From Flavobacterium plurextorum (GTDB taxonomy: Bacteria; Bacteroidota; Bacteroidia; Flavobacteriales; Flavobacteriaceae): a DNA stretch of 52,010 nt. Within the stretch, counting starts at the first letter, position 1. Each line of letters opens with the position of its first letter. The notes under the pieces were generated by a model, which was not told the DNA's origin, made no database searches, and saw nothing but the letters and a program-made list of their open reading frames with translations. The stretch covers positions 1 through 52,010 of the forward strand of contig NZ_MUHD01000003.1 of NCBI RefSeq assembly GCF_002217395.1. Direction: 5' to 3'. Below are positions 1 through 9,040 of the stretch, piece by piece. Both the position numbers and the translations under genes were made by a program.

Positions 1-1442
1 GGAGTAAAATCTTCATATTTAAAATCTTTTCCGTCTGCTCCGTTTGTTCCAGCAACACCTTGTGATCCTTGAGGTCCATTGATTTTTGTCCAAGTACCAT
101 CAGCATTTTGAACATAAACATCTCCTGTCGAATTATCAGTATATACGTTAACTCCTTCTCCAGGATATCCTTGCGATCCTCTTTTTCCAGGAGCACCGTT
201 TCCTCCGGCCAATCCAACTTGCCCGTCTTTTCCGTTTTCTCCGTTGATTTTTGTCCAAGTACCATCAGCATTCTGAACGTAAACATCACCTGTCGAATTA
301 TCAGTATATATGTTCACTCCTTCTCCAGGATATCCTTGGGATCCTCGATCTCCAGGAGCTCCAGCTCCAGCAGCAGTTCCTACTTGACCATCTTTTCCAT
401 CAATACCGTCTTTTCCGTTTTCTCCATTGATTTTTGTCCAAGTACCATCAGCATTTTGAACGTAAACATCTCCTGTTGAATTATCAGTATATACATTAAC
501 TCCTTCTCCAGGATATCCTTGGGATCCTCGATCTCCAGGAGCACCGTTTCCTCCGGCTAATCCTACTTGTCCGTTTTCTCCATTGATTTTTGTCCAAGTG
601 CCATCAGCATTTTGAACGTAAACATCTCCTGTTGAATTATCAGTATATATGTTCACTCCTTCTCCAGGATATCCTTGGGATCCTTGATTTCCAGGAGCAC
701 CGTTTCCTCCGGCTAATCCAACTTGTCCGTTTTTTCCGTTTTCTCCATTGATTTTTGTCCAAGTGCCATCAGCATTTTGAACGTAAACATCTCCTGTTGA
801 ATTATCAGTATATATGTTCACTCCTTCTCCAGGATATCCTTGGGATCCTCGATTTCCAGGAGCTCCAGCTCCAGCAGCAGTTCCTACTTGACCATCTTTT
901 CCTGGTAATCCTTGAGGTCCTGTTAAACCTTCTAAAGTAATTTCATGAGATTTTTCATTCTCATCTTTATAGGTCAAAACCTGTGTTGATGAATTATACA
1001 CTAATGATGTTAATGTTTGATATGATTTTACATCTTTAGCAACTTCAACAGTCGTTATTTTACCGTCTTCACTAGAATAAGTATAAGTACCGTTTCCGTT
1101 GTTTACCAATGTTGTAACCGTTTCCTGAAAATTACCTATTTCATCTTTACTAATAATTCTTACCCATTTTACCCCATTCCAGTAGTAAAAACCAGGTGTA
1201 ACATCATTAATCGATTGAGTATTATACACCAATAAACTAACTGCAGCTGTACCTACAACAGGCGCCTGAGATGAAATTTGTGTAAGTTTTATACGTGGTA
1301 TTAATATACCTTTGTTTGTAGCTGTAACATCCAATTGAGAGGATTGTTCCGGGGTTAAGGTTCCTACTCCAACCTGACCATAAGATACTGTCGAGAAAAA
1401 CAGCAACCCTACGAGTCCCATAAAAGTATTCTTCATTTGCAT
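1..1442 (-). CDS. Collagen-like secreted surface protein (3' end outside the window)
   Basis: An open frame runs from ATG at 1442 (or the in-frame ATG at 1436) to the window edge, so the C-terminus is missing. The start gives a signal peptide ending near SYGQ, followed by a region with TNKGILIPRI, typical of Flavobacterium surface proteins that begin QVGVGT/QVGINT. The first ~175 residues are non-repetitive. After that come Gly-X-Y stretches (GPQGLPGKDG, GAPGNRGSQGYPGEG) alternating with a ~24-residue spacer that contains NIYTDNSTGDVYVQNADGTW. The spacer occurs five times, always in frame. I infer an exported, probably surface-anchored fibrous protein; the anchor or sorting domain cannot be seen. 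The family resembles bacterial collagen-like proteins and phage tail-fibre collagen repeats. Confidence 0.85.
   Translation of the reverse strand, partial: MQMKNTFMGLVGLLFFSTVSYGQVGVGTLTPEQSSQLDVTATNKGILIPRIKLTQISSQAPVVGTAAVSLLVYNTQSINDVTPGFYYWNGVKWVRIISKDEIGNFQETVTTLVNNGNGTYTYSSEDGKITTVEVAKDVKSYQTLTSLVYNSSTQVLTYKDENEKSHEITLEGLTGPQGLPGKDGQVGTAAGAGAPGNRGSQGYPGEGVNIYTDNSTGDVYVQNADGTWTKINGENGKNGQVGLAGGNGAPGNQGSQGYPGEGVNIYTDNSTGDVYVQNADGTWTKINGENGQVGLAGGNGAPGDRGSQGYPGEGVNVYTDNSTGDVYVQNADGTWTKINGENGKDGIDGKDGQVGTAAGAGAPGDRGSQGYPGEGVNIYTDNSTGDVYVQNADGTWTKINGENGKDGQVGLAGGNGAPGKRGSQGYPGEGVNVYTDNSTGDVYVQNADGTWTKINGPQGSQGVAGTNGADGKDFKYEDFT
81..915 (-). repeat. Five in-frame collagen/spacer repeats inside the surface protein gene
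   Basis: The same ~65-base block recurs with its left edge at 81, 246, 429, 585 and 750. The spacings are 165, 183, 156 and 165 bases, all multiples of three, so copy-number change keeps the frame. Differences between copies are mostly single bases or gain and loss of Gly-X-Y triplets. Coding repeats of this identity are prone to recombination and length variation. Confidence 0.9.
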
Positions 1443-2042
1443 GGCTTTAATCTTTAAATTAATAAATGAACTTTTTGTTATGCTTTCAAAATTTAAATTT
1501 TACCTCAATTAATGCTCTCCTTATAATTGAAAACCAATAAGATGTTTATAGGATAATTTGTTTCTGAGAAATAACATAATTATTACAGGACAAAGGAAGA
1601 TATTCCAATAGCCTGTAAACGTCAAAAAAACACCACTTTAAGACACAATTAAGACTTATAGTGATTTTTAAGCAACGAAAAAGACATTTAAGATCATTAA
1701 AATGATAATTATTTAAAATTTTAACAACATAATCATCTAATACTTAAATTACATTGCACAGACCAAGAAATTTGTAATTTAAAGGCTTGATAATTGAAAA
1801 TATTTATTTTCTATAAAGGAGACAGTAAAGATCAAAAACTCATAAATAATAAAACTAAACCTACAAAACAAACTAAAACAAACTATTTTATAATAAATAG
1901 TAAAGTGTTTTGGTTCTAATTTTAAAAAGCCAAAATTGAAATTAAGAGTTACAAACAAAAACTTTCCTAGCTCTATAAAAGAACTTAAAATGCTCTTTTA
2001 TAGATTATATAAATGAGAACGATTCGCACCAATTACTATATC
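1443..2042. other. AT-rich intergenic stretch, no gene seen
   Basis: No credible ORF lies between the collagen-like gene and the terminator of the PAS gene. It must hold the promoter of the minus-strand collagen-like gene, but I could not find a convincing TAnnTTTG box. Many stops occur in all frames. Confidence 0.6.
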
Positions 2043-2080
2043 AAAAAAAAAGTTGCCAAAGAAAAACTTTCTGTGGCAAC
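2043..2080 (-). terminator. Rho-independent terminator of the PAS gene
   Basis: Arms GTTGCCA and TGGCAAC (2052-2080) extend inward with AGAAA/TTTCT after one mismatch. On the minus strand the hairpin is followed by nine T (2051-2043). It lies 46 bases past the PAS gene stop. Confidence 0.8.
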
Positions 2081-2125
2081 GCAATAAAAAATTGTATCAA
2101 TTATTCGACAAAACAATACATCTCT

Positions 2126-2725
2126 TTAACTTCTTTTAGAAGCAAAAAATCTACTATTTTTTGTCAATGTAAGTTCTCTTTCTTTTTGAAAGTAAATATC
2201 TGTATGAGTTCCCGCAACTCTAATGGCTTTTCCTTTAGCATCACGTTCAACGACTTTTCCTCGCGTCATTATCCATTTATATCTTCCGGTAGAAGTTAAA
2301 ACTCTGTGTTGATTCTCAAAATAAGGTGTTTTTCCGTCTAGATGGCTATCAATCGCAGCATAGTATTTTTCAAGATCCTCGGGATGCAAGGCTCTGTCCC
2401 AAAGTTCTAAATTATCAAACATATCATTAGAATCTAATCCGAGTAATCTTAATGACTCTGAAGAATAAAAAACTACATTACTAGGTATGTCCCAATCCCA
2501 AATTCCAGCAGCCGAAGCTTCTAAGGCAATCCGACTGCGCTGGTCGTAAATCTTAGATTTGCTTTCTTCATCTCTTAAATTAGTTATAAAAGGGTCATTC
2601 AGCCTAAAAGACAAACTGCGATTAGTCTCTATTGTAGTATTTAAAGATCTGTTGTTATCACTTATTCTTTTTTGTGGTAATAAACTTTTTATTGCTGCAC
2701 TAATTTTTTCTAAATTTAATTCCAT
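2126..2725 (-). CDS. Single-PAS-domain protein without output domain
   Basis: This 199-residue protein has one PAS_3-type fold at about residues 66-182. Recognisable are GIWDWDI at the first strand, ALHPEDLEKY in the middle, and the closing PAC part RYKWIMTRGKVVERDAKGKAIRVAGTHTDI. The N-terminal 60 residues look helical and unstructured. There is no kinase, GGDEF or HTH domain and no membrane segment, so it is a stand-alone cytoplasmic sensor or a partner for another signalling protein. It is transcribed alone, with its own terminator downstream and AT-rich DNA upstream. Ligand and partner cannot be read from the sequence. PAS identity is clear; function is unknown. Confidence 0.8.
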   Translation of the reverse strand: MELNLEKISAAIKSLLPQKRISDNNRSLNTTIETNRSLSFRLNDPFITNLRDEESKSKIYDQRSRIALEASAAGIWDWDIPSNVVFYSSESLRLLGLDSNDMFDNLELWDRALHPEDLEKYYAAIDSHLDGKTPYFENQHRVLTSTGRYKWIMTRGKVVERDAKGKAIRVAGTHTDIYFQKERELTLTKNSRFFASKRS

Positions 2726-3123
2726 TGTTATTCTTATTTAACGAATTACTGTTTTAAAAAATAATATTCAAACAGAACCTAGATACATTCTGCCTTACAT
2801 TATAATCTCTTTTATAATACTTTAAAAACCAAATAAGCTTTTCAACTACATTAGTATTTCAATACAAAGAAAAGTATAGCTTTAGATAAGTTACGCCTAA
2901 TAAACAATACATTAAGACATTATTGAATTCTTTATTCATTGCTTAATAATATAAAATTACAGAGGTCTTAAATAGAAAAAACCTAATCACTAAATTTGAT
3001 TTTAGCCATTAGGTTTTATTGATTTCTCCAAAAATCTCAAGAACAATAATAGTAACTCTTTTAATTCATAATTGTATGCAGTTTATAAGGCATTTAATTT
3101 GACTAACAAAAGTTCTTGTACTA
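2726..3123. other. Intergenic region with a terminator, no gene
   Basis: AT-rich stretch between the PAS gene start and the AraC gene stop. It holds the hairpin at 2976-3017 and presumably the PAS gene promoter. No ORF of note. Confidence 0.6.
2976..3017 (-). terminator. Terminator downstream of the first AraC gene
   Basis: Perfect 10-base arms AAAACCTAAT (2978-2987) and ATTAGGTTTT (3008-3017) enclose a second stem CTAAA/TTTAG. On the minus strand a run of T follows. It can act in both directions but fits the minus-strand AraC gene. Confidence 0.7.
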
Positions 3124-4119
3124 TTAATAATTTGAGCTTATAAAATCCTCTGCTGGTTTTCTTCCAAATTGCTGAAAGTATACTCCCGAAAACAGGCTTG
3201 GTTTTGTATAACTTAATTCTCTGGATACATCTGATAATTTTACAAAACTCTCGCTTTTAAGAAGTTCATTAGCCAAAATCATTTTTTCTCTCAAAAAGAA
3301 GTTCTTTGGCGTACTTACAAACATCTTTTTAAACAAAAACTTGAATTTTGTAACCGACATTCCTGATATCTCAGCCAAAAACGACACGCCTGGAAATACA
3401 CCAAATAAATTGTTCATCATATAATCTTTAGCCAAATTTAAAGCTTCGGACTCTTTATCAGATATATGATGCAGCATTGGGGTAAGGTTAGAATATCTAT
3501 CAATAAATTTTGCTAATAATCTTAAACTTACTCCTTTTAAATAAATTTCGAATGCGGGATCTAAAAACGATTTGTTTTTTATGGCATGCATGATCACCTT
3601 GCTTTTACTATCGATATGATCATAAAAAAACAAAGTGTTCTTGTCGCTCTTTATTTTACGTTTCGCAGGGTTTTCTGTATCAGATTTGGCAATCGATGTG
3701 CTTAATAATTCCTTACTTACCATTAATCGCATGGCAAAAACACGATCGCCAATAACGGGTATAAAAACATTTTCTAAAGCATTATCAAAAACGCCTAATC
3801 CAAGATTGGCCTTATAACCTATCTTATGTTCTATGCCCTCAACGTAAATTAAATTCATTTCGTCACTAAAATCATAATGTATAATAAACAAATTATTATC
3901 TGATTTAAGTCTCCTTAAATGTATCTCTTGATTAAATGTTATATCTAATAGTACAACTGAAAGTCCAGGCGTTATAGTTGTAAAGAAAAATCCTCCATCA
4001 GCCAATTCTTTTGGTGCCACCAATAGTTTTTCATTAATTAATTCTACTTTAAACTGTTCTGCAAGTGCCTTTAACCAATCTGAGGATAAAGAATAAGTGT
4101 GGGTAATTTCAATCATCAT
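3124..4119 (-). CDS. AraC-type transcriptional regulator (copy A)
   Basis: A 331-residue protein with a ~220-residue N-terminal sensing region and a C-terminal AraC double helix-turn-helix (about 225-325). The signature near the end is LSDVSRELSYTKPSLFSGVYFQQFGRKPAEDF, matching the second HTH of the family, where the usual SYFSRAFKKxFG is altered. The start is one of two adjacent ATGs (MMIEITH). It closely resembles the protein at 4609-5604 along its whole length, including the blocks FFYDHIDSKSK and GVSLRLLAKFI, so the two are recent paralogues. Its spacing from copy B (489 bases) suggests its own promoter. The effector is unknown. Confidence 0.9.
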   Translation of the reverse strand: MMIEITHTYSLSSDWLKALAEQFKVELINEKLLVAPKELADGGFFFTTITPGLSVVLLDITFNQEIHLRRLKSDNNLFIIHYDFSDEMNLIYVEGIEHKIGYKANLGLGVFDNALENVFIPVIGDRVFAMRLMVSKELLSTSIAKSDTENPAKRKIKSDKNTLFFYDHIDSKSKVIMHAIKNKSFLDPAFEIYLKGVSLRLLAKFIDRYSNLTPMLHHISDKESEALNLAKDYMMNNLFGVFPGVSFLAEISGMSVTKFKFLFKKMFVSTPKNFFLREKMILANELLKSESFVKLSDVSRELSYTKPSLFSGVYFQQFGRKPAEDFISSNY

Positions 4120-4608
4120 TCTAAATGTTTAATTAAGACTTTTGAAAATATTTCAAGAATCTTAGGTCCCATTGTAAATGGAATCTATTTTTAAAAATTA
4201 AATTATGAGAAGGCAGGACAATGTATAATGCCATACCTTTATGAAATAATTAGAAAGAAAAAAAGAGGAATTACGAATAGAAAATGATTTGTTATTGATG
4301 GAAATAACAGCTATTCATTTGAAATTTTATCAAAATTATGAGAGAGCATAATAGTTTTGATAAAAAGTTCTATAACACAATTGTAGCAAATACTAAAAAA
4401 GATATTTCGACCTTAAATTTTACTAAATAATTATGCCGCAAATAGACATAATATTTTAGTCCAAATACGTCATATAAATACCAGAATAAGACATTTTAAG
4501 ATTTTGTAATCAATAATGAACGCTTGTAATACTGATTGAATAAACTTTGAAGCGATTGTAATAAAAAATGCTGTAGTAGAATTTGTAGATAAAATGGAGT
4601 TCGTATTT
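4120..4608. other. Intergenic region between AraC paralogues
   Basis: AT-rich, about 490 bases, with no credible ORF on either strand. It should contain the end of the copy B/C transcript and the promoter of copy A. I saw no clear hairpin terminator or TAnnTTTG promoter. Confidence 0.5.
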
Positions 4609-5604
4609 TTAAAATTCTGATTTTAAAAAATCTTCATAGGGTTTTCTTCCAAATTGCTGGGAATATGATAATGAAAATTTACTTACTTTGGTGTAGTTTA
4701 ATTTGCGGGCAATCTCTGATATCTCGGTAAAATTTTCGCTTTTAAGCAGCTCATTGGCTAAAATCATTTTTTGTCGTATAAAAAAATGATTTGGAGTTGT
4801 GATAAACATCTTTCTAAACAGAGATTTATACTTTGTAACTGACATTCCCGCCATTTCTGCCAGCATATCTACTCCCGGAAATCCGTCAACTAAATTATCC
4901 AATAGATAATCCTTTGTAAGATCTAAGGCTGTTACTTCTTTTTCAGGGATATGATGCAACATTTGCGCAAGATTCGAATATCTATTGATAAACTTTGCCA
5001 GCAGCCTTAAACTAACTCCTTGCAAATAGATTTCGAATGCAGGATCTAAAAAGGTCTTGTTTTTTATAGCATGCATAATAAGCTTGCTTTTACTATCGAT
5101 ATGATCGTAAAAAAACAGCGTGTTTTTATCGCTTCTTATTTTACGTTTATTATGATCTTTTACATTTCTATTGGCAATCGATGCGCTAAGCAAATCTTTA
5201 CTTACCAGTAAACGCATTGCAAATACGCGTTCTCCCACAACTGGTTCAAAAACGTTTTCGATAGAATTGTCTACAACTCCAAGTCCAAGATTGGCCTTGT
5301 ATCCTATTTTGTGTTTTATTCCGTCAATATGAATAAGATTTATTTCATCACTAAAATCATAATGTATGATATATAGATCATTATCTGATGAAAGTCTTCT
5401 TATACGAATGGGCTTTTTAAATGTTAAATCTAAAAGAACCACTGAAAGTCCGGCTGAAACTTGTGTAAAGAAAAAACCGCCATCAGCCAACTCTGGCATT
5501 ACTGTTAATTTACCGTCAATTACGTCCGCGCCTTCTCCAAGCTGTTCTAAATCCTCATAGAGCCATTCAGAAGTTAACGAGTATGTATGACGAACTTCTA
5601 GCAT
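4609..5604 (-). CDS. AraC-type transcriptional regulator (copy B)
   Basis: A 331-residue AraC-family protein, the close duplicate of the one at 3124-4119. Long identical blocks include LADGGFFFT, HYDFSDE, IGYKANLGLGV and SVTKYKSLFRKMF. The C-terminal HTH is at about 225-325, ending QFGRKPYEDFLKSEF. Its ATG overlaps the stop of the upstream regulator by one base (TAATG), so the two are cotranscribed and probably translationally coupled. The conserved N-terminal half suggests that copies A and B sense related signals; the differences are spread along the length. No enzyme or transporter target sits in the same operon. Confidence 0.9.
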   Translation of the reverse strand: MLEVRHTYSLTSEWLYEDLEQLGEGADVIDGKLTVMPELADGGFFFTQVSAGLSVVLLDLTFKKPIRIRRLSSDNDLYIIHYDFSDEINLIHIDGIKHKIGYKANLGLGVVDNSIENVFEPVVGERVFAMRLLVSKDLLSASIANRNVKDHNKRKIRSDKNTLFFYDHIDSKSKLIMHAIKNKTFLDPAFEIYLQGVSLRLLAKFINRYSNLAQMLHHIPEKEVTALDLTKDYLLDNLVDGFPGVDMLAEMAGMSVTKYKSLFRKMFITTPNHFFIRQKMILANELLKSENFTEISEIARKLNYTKVSKFSLSYSQQFGRKPYEDFLKSEF

Positions 5605-6587
5605 TATTCCAGTTGTTTAACAAAGTCTTTAGGTGACATCCCAAAAAATTCTCTGAATTTTGCAGCAAAGTAGGAACTGTTTGTAAAATTTAACCGATCA
5701 GAAACCTCTGCAATATTAAGTTGTCGTTCTTGTAAAAGTCGCTTTGCTTCTACAAGTTTATTGTTTAAGAAGAAAGAGTTAGGTGTCATTCCAGTGATCT
5801 TTTTAAACAATTTTTTATATTTAGAATCTGACATATTTGCTTGTTGTGCCAGAAATTCGATACTTGGAAATAGTTGATTCAAATTTTCTACTAAGTAAGA
5901 TTGAGATTTTATAATATGAGTCAGATCGTATTCATTAATTTTATCAATTACAAGTTCCTCATAAGTCATTTTTTCTATATATTCGGCTAATAGATTCTGA
6001 ACCGTTCCTCTTAAATAAAGATCAAACACAGTTCCTCCCACTTCATGATTGCGCAAATTCATTAAAAGATTATAACTATCATTGCTCATTCTGGTAAACT
6101 TAACAATGGTATTTAATTCTGGATTTAGAATTTCATCAGCATGTTCTTTTAATGAGGGGTTATCCTGAAAATATTCTTTTATAAGATCCTTTTTTATAAA
6201 AATACAAACAGCAAAAGTTTTGCTTCCTTCCTTAACAATATAATCTGAATGCAAAGTACTGTCCAAAATTGCCAGGTTGTAATTCCATCTTCCAATAGGA
6301 TTCGAAACATCATCAGATTGTACAATAGCTTCTCCTTCGGTAAGGTTATAATAAAGACCTACAAAATCATCTGTTTTATTCTCTTGTCTTAAATGAATTT
6401 CTGAATTGTAAACAACATCTACATAAAGAACCGAAATACCAATTCCTAAATCTAAAACATATCTGTTTCCAGTATGAATATGATCCGGTACTATAATAAA
6501 ATTACCTTCAACCCTTCCTTCAAATCCTAAAGCAAATGGTTCTACCCAATCTAATTCTACTCCGTAGTGGTGTGTAATTTTTTTCAT
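5604..6587 (-). CDS. AraC-type transcriptional regulator (copy C, divergent)
   Basis: The open frame can be read from 6629, but I choose ATG 6587 because MKKITHHYGVELDW then lines up with the N-termini of copies A and B (MIEITHTYSLSSDW). The product is 327 residues: an N-terminal ligand-sensing region and a C-terminal AraC HTH ending NFTNSSYFAAKFREFFGMSPKDF, a canonical family signature. It is clearly related to, but much more diverged than, copies A and B. It is the first gene of the B/C pair and overlaps copy B by one base. A run of A/T-rich DNA precedes it. The ligand is unknown. Confidence 0.88.
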   Translation of the reverse strand: MKKITHHYGVELDWVEPFALGFEGRVEGNFIIVPDHIHTGNRYVLDLGIGISVLYVDVVYNSEIHLRQENKTDDFVGLYYNLTEGEAIVQSDDVSNPIGRWNYNLAILDSTLHSDYIVKEGSKTFAVCIFIKKDLIKEYFQDNPSLKEHADEILNPELNTIVKFTRMSNDSYNLLMNLRNHEVGGTVFDLYLRGTVQNLLAEYIEKMTYEELVIDKINEYDLTHIIKSQSYLVENLNQLFPSIEFLAQQANMSDSKYKKLFKKITGMTPNSFFLNNKLVEAKRLLQERQLNIAEVSDRLNFTNSSYFAAKFREFFGMSPKDFVKQLE

Positions 6588-6784
6588 TCTATAATTGACA
6601 TATTTTGGTACTACTTTTTTTACTAACAAAAATATATATATTTTTATTTACTTTTTTAATCTGTCAATTATTTCAGATAAAATTTAGTAGAATTTTTATG
6701 TTTTTTAGAATAAAAACTAAAATATTACAACGAAAAACGCTCTTGATAAAGATTTTAGGCGTTCCTTTCTTAGAAAATAATATC

Positions 6785-7414
6785 TTATTTCGGATTATAA
6801 AGCATGGCTGTACACAAACAGTTTTTTCGCTCTTTATTCATTAAAATAGAGCAATTAACACAAGATTTACAATTCTCCCAAAAAGCTTCATCGGTGGTTA
6901 ATTCAGAATATGTGACGGGTTCAAAACCAAGTTCATGATTCATTTTCATTACTGCAAGTCCAGTAGTCAGACTGAATACTTTTGCTTTGGGATATTTTTG
7001 ACGGCTGAGCCAGAAAATTTTCTGTTTAATTTTTTTTGCAAGTCCTGTATGTCTGAATTGCGGCGCTACAATTAATCCGGAGTTAGAAACATATTCACCA
7101 TTGTTCCAAGCAGAAATAAACGAAAAACCAGCCCAAGTTCCATCTGATGCAAAAGCAATAACAGCTTCACCCTTTTTCATTTTTTCCTCAAGTAGTTCTG
7201 GAGAACGTCCTGAAATTCCTGTTCCTCGAGCTAAAGCTGATGAAAGCGTAGTATCACAAATTTCATTTAACCAAAATACATGGTTCACATTTGCAATTTC
7301 GATTGTAAAATTTGGTGATTCTTCTATACTTTTATTATTGATTGATAAGACTGTTGATACAGAAAGTAAAAAGTCTTTGCCTAAAAAATCTAAAACAGGT
7401 TGTCGGGTTTTCAT
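6785..7414 (-). CDS. GNAT acetyltransferase with C-terminal Cys cluster (ArgA-like paralogue)
   Basis: A 209-residue protein with a GNAT core at about 38-170. The acetyl-CoA loop reads APQFRHTGLAKKIK, preceded by GEYVSNSGLIV, then TTGLAVMKMNHELGFEPV. The tail has CKSCVNC and later CLC, a CxxCxxC...CxC arrangement that could bind metal. From memory, Bacteroidota proteins found beside argininosuccinate synthase genes, thought to be the N-acetylglutamate synthase-like enzyme, share this core and tail. This one has an additional ~35 N-terminal residues and no arg genes around it, so it is likely a stand-alone paralogue. The substrate is not proven by sequence. Confidence 0.75.
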   Translation of the reverse strand: MKTRQPVLDFLGKDFLLSVSTVLSINNKSIEESPNFTIEIANVNHVFWLNEICDTTLSSALARGTGISGRSPELLEEKMKKGEAVIAFASDGTWAGFSFISAWNNGEYVSNSGLIVAPQFRHTGLAKKIKQKIFWLSRQKYPKAKVFSLTTGLAVMKMNHELGFEPVTYSELTTDEAFWENCKSCVNCSILMNKERKNCLCTAMLYNPK

Positions 7415-7617
7415 ATTCTATTTAGCTTATTGATTTAATTAATAATGCTGCTATAAAATAATATTTCCAAAACATATACCAATTCTGGCATTACGCCCCT
7501 TTCGAACGTGTTACAAGCTGTCTTTGTTTAGTTTGACCCCATTAATGAGGTTTTTATAAACGAATGAAAGTCCTATCAGAATGATAAGATTATATCATTT
7601 TGATATTGCTGTAAACA

Positions 7618-7650
7618 AAAAATGATGAGATTTAAAATCTCATCATTTTT
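7618..7650 (-). terminator. Strong bidirectional terminator after the phosphatase gene
   Basis: Perfect 13-base arms AATGATGAGATTT and AAATCTCATCATT (7621-7647), flanked by A and T runs on both sides. It starts 11 bases past the phosphatase stop on the minus strand. Confidence 0.85.
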
Positions 7651-7657
7651 TCCTTTT

Positions 7658-8932
7658 TTAAGTCGAAAGCAAACTCTTATAATACTTTTCTACATCCTTC
7701 CAATGATAATATGGCGCTTTGTCTGTTTGAATAGTTGGAACCAATATTTCTTTTTCATGCAAAAGAAATTTCACAAGAATATCATCCGATTTTCGTTTCC
7801 TGAAAAATACAATTTGTATGTTCCCTGCCATTGGTGCAATTTTAAAACTACTCCAAGCTTCATAAAACTTACTCGAATCTGAAATGCTATTATAGCTTCC
7901 GTCTAAATGAAGCAGCATTGCTAACGGAATTAAATTACCATCATGAGCAAAACGCAATGTCGCTCCTTTTCCTTTTGATGCAATAATCTTGTTGGCGTTT
8001 TCAAGAATATTTTTCAGAGTAGGTTTTTGATTTTCAAACATAATACAATTGTTCACAGCTGCATTTGCATCATTTACATACAACCTATAATTGCTTGTCT
8101 GCCATAAATCAAACAGTTCTTGTTTTTCGAATAAATCATAAAATGACAACTTTGTTTCGGTATTTTGCATTCCTCCTGCAATCGCAAACAACTTTTTCAT
8201 GAGATCATCAGGATTCACCTTCTTAAGGATATAATCGCTGTTTGAAAACAAAGAATTTACCAAACGATCTGGTTGGGTATGAGCGGCTTCAAATTTTAAA
8301 AAGTCTTCTTTCCATGTATCTTTAGCACTTCTAAAAGCAATGGCTTCTTTTGTATGATAGTTTAAATATTGCTGCCATTTGATACCTGCATTTCTAGAGA
8401 TTTGTAAGTTTGGATTAAACTCTTTTATCCGTTCGCAAAAAGCATCCATGCTTAGTGCAACTCGCAATACTGATGTTGCACTTGCCTCTACTTGAGCCTC
8501 TTTTGCAAACACTTTAGGATAATTTACGTACATACGTTCCGCGATACCTCTTTGTTCTCTTTGTCCTAGCGGAGAAAGATCGCCGCCTCTAAATTCGACT
8601 TCAGTCCAAAGCTGTTGTAAACGTTTCAAAGCATCTTTACCTAAATCAGTTAAAGCTCCATTTTTAGCAGCGTCTTCAAATAAATTAATAACGTCTTTAT
8701 AATCATTATCACTTATTAAATATCGAGAACCATGTCGTCCAAAATGACTAATATAAAATGCTTCATAACCTTTTGGCACCGGCGTAAAAGCTGTAATATC
8801 TTTTGCAGGATATGCGTAATGCACGCCAGCAGTTTTCTCGGGAGTATCAAACAATTCCTGCGGAGTTGTCTGCGCAAGAATAAAAGACAAATTAACCAGT
8901 GTAAATAATAATGATAAAGTAGTTTTTCTCAT
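7658..8932 (-). CDS. Secreted histidine acid phosphatase (MINPP/phytase-like)
   Basis: A 424-residue protein with a signal peptide (residues 1 to about 20, ending ILAQ). The catalytic RHGSR motif of branch-2 histidine phosphatases is seen in HFGRHGSRYLI. The second active-site element is in LRFAHDGNLIPL, giving the His-Asp pair. RHGSR and the length fit the multiple inositol polyphosphate phosphatase group, which releases phosphate from inositol phosphates in the periplasm or outside the cell. Substrate choice is an inference from family. It stands alone, with a strong terminator below and a 108-base gap to the MFS gene above. Confidence 0.85.
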   Translation of the reverse strand: MRKTTLSLLFTLVNLSFILAQTTPQELFDTPEKTAGVHYAYPAKDITAFTPVPKGYEAFYISHFGRHGSRYLISDNDYKDVINLFEDAAKNGALTDLGKDALKRLQQLWTEVEFRGGDLSPLGQREQRGIAERMYVNYPKVFAKEAQVEASATSVLRVALSMDAFCERIKEFNPNLQISRNAGIKWQQYLNYHTKEAIAFRSAKDTWKEDFLKFEAAHTQPDRLVNSLFSNSDYILKKVNPDDLMKKLFAIAGGMQNTETKLSFYDLFEKQELFDLWQTSNYRLYVNDANAAVNNCIMFENQKPTLKNILENANKIIASKGKGATLRFAHDGNLIPLAMLLHLDGSYNSISDSSKFYEAWSSFKIAPMAGNIQIVFFRKRKSDDILVKFLLHEKEILVPTIQTDKAPYYHWKDVEKYYKSLLST

Positions 8933-9040
8933 TTTGATTTAGTTTTGAAAAGTAAATATATTCCAAATACTAGAAACCAACTACAACTGATTAGGTCATT
9001 AAATTATCATTAACAATTTTACAATTGCGGCCTGAGAAAA

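Noticed and set aside
69..479. 136-residue ORF on the plus strand
   Set aside because: It is antisense to the collagen-like gene. Its repetitive Ser/Ile-rich product merely mirrors the repeats, and it has no signal or start context.
81..915. Regularly spaced repeats resembling a CRISPR array
   Set aside because: Spacings are unequal multiples of three, the repeats code for a protein on the minus strand, and there are no cas genes.
6588..6629. 14-residue N-terminal extension of AraC copy C
   Set aside because: Its paralogues begin at the residue matching ATG 6587, and the extension has no similarity to them.
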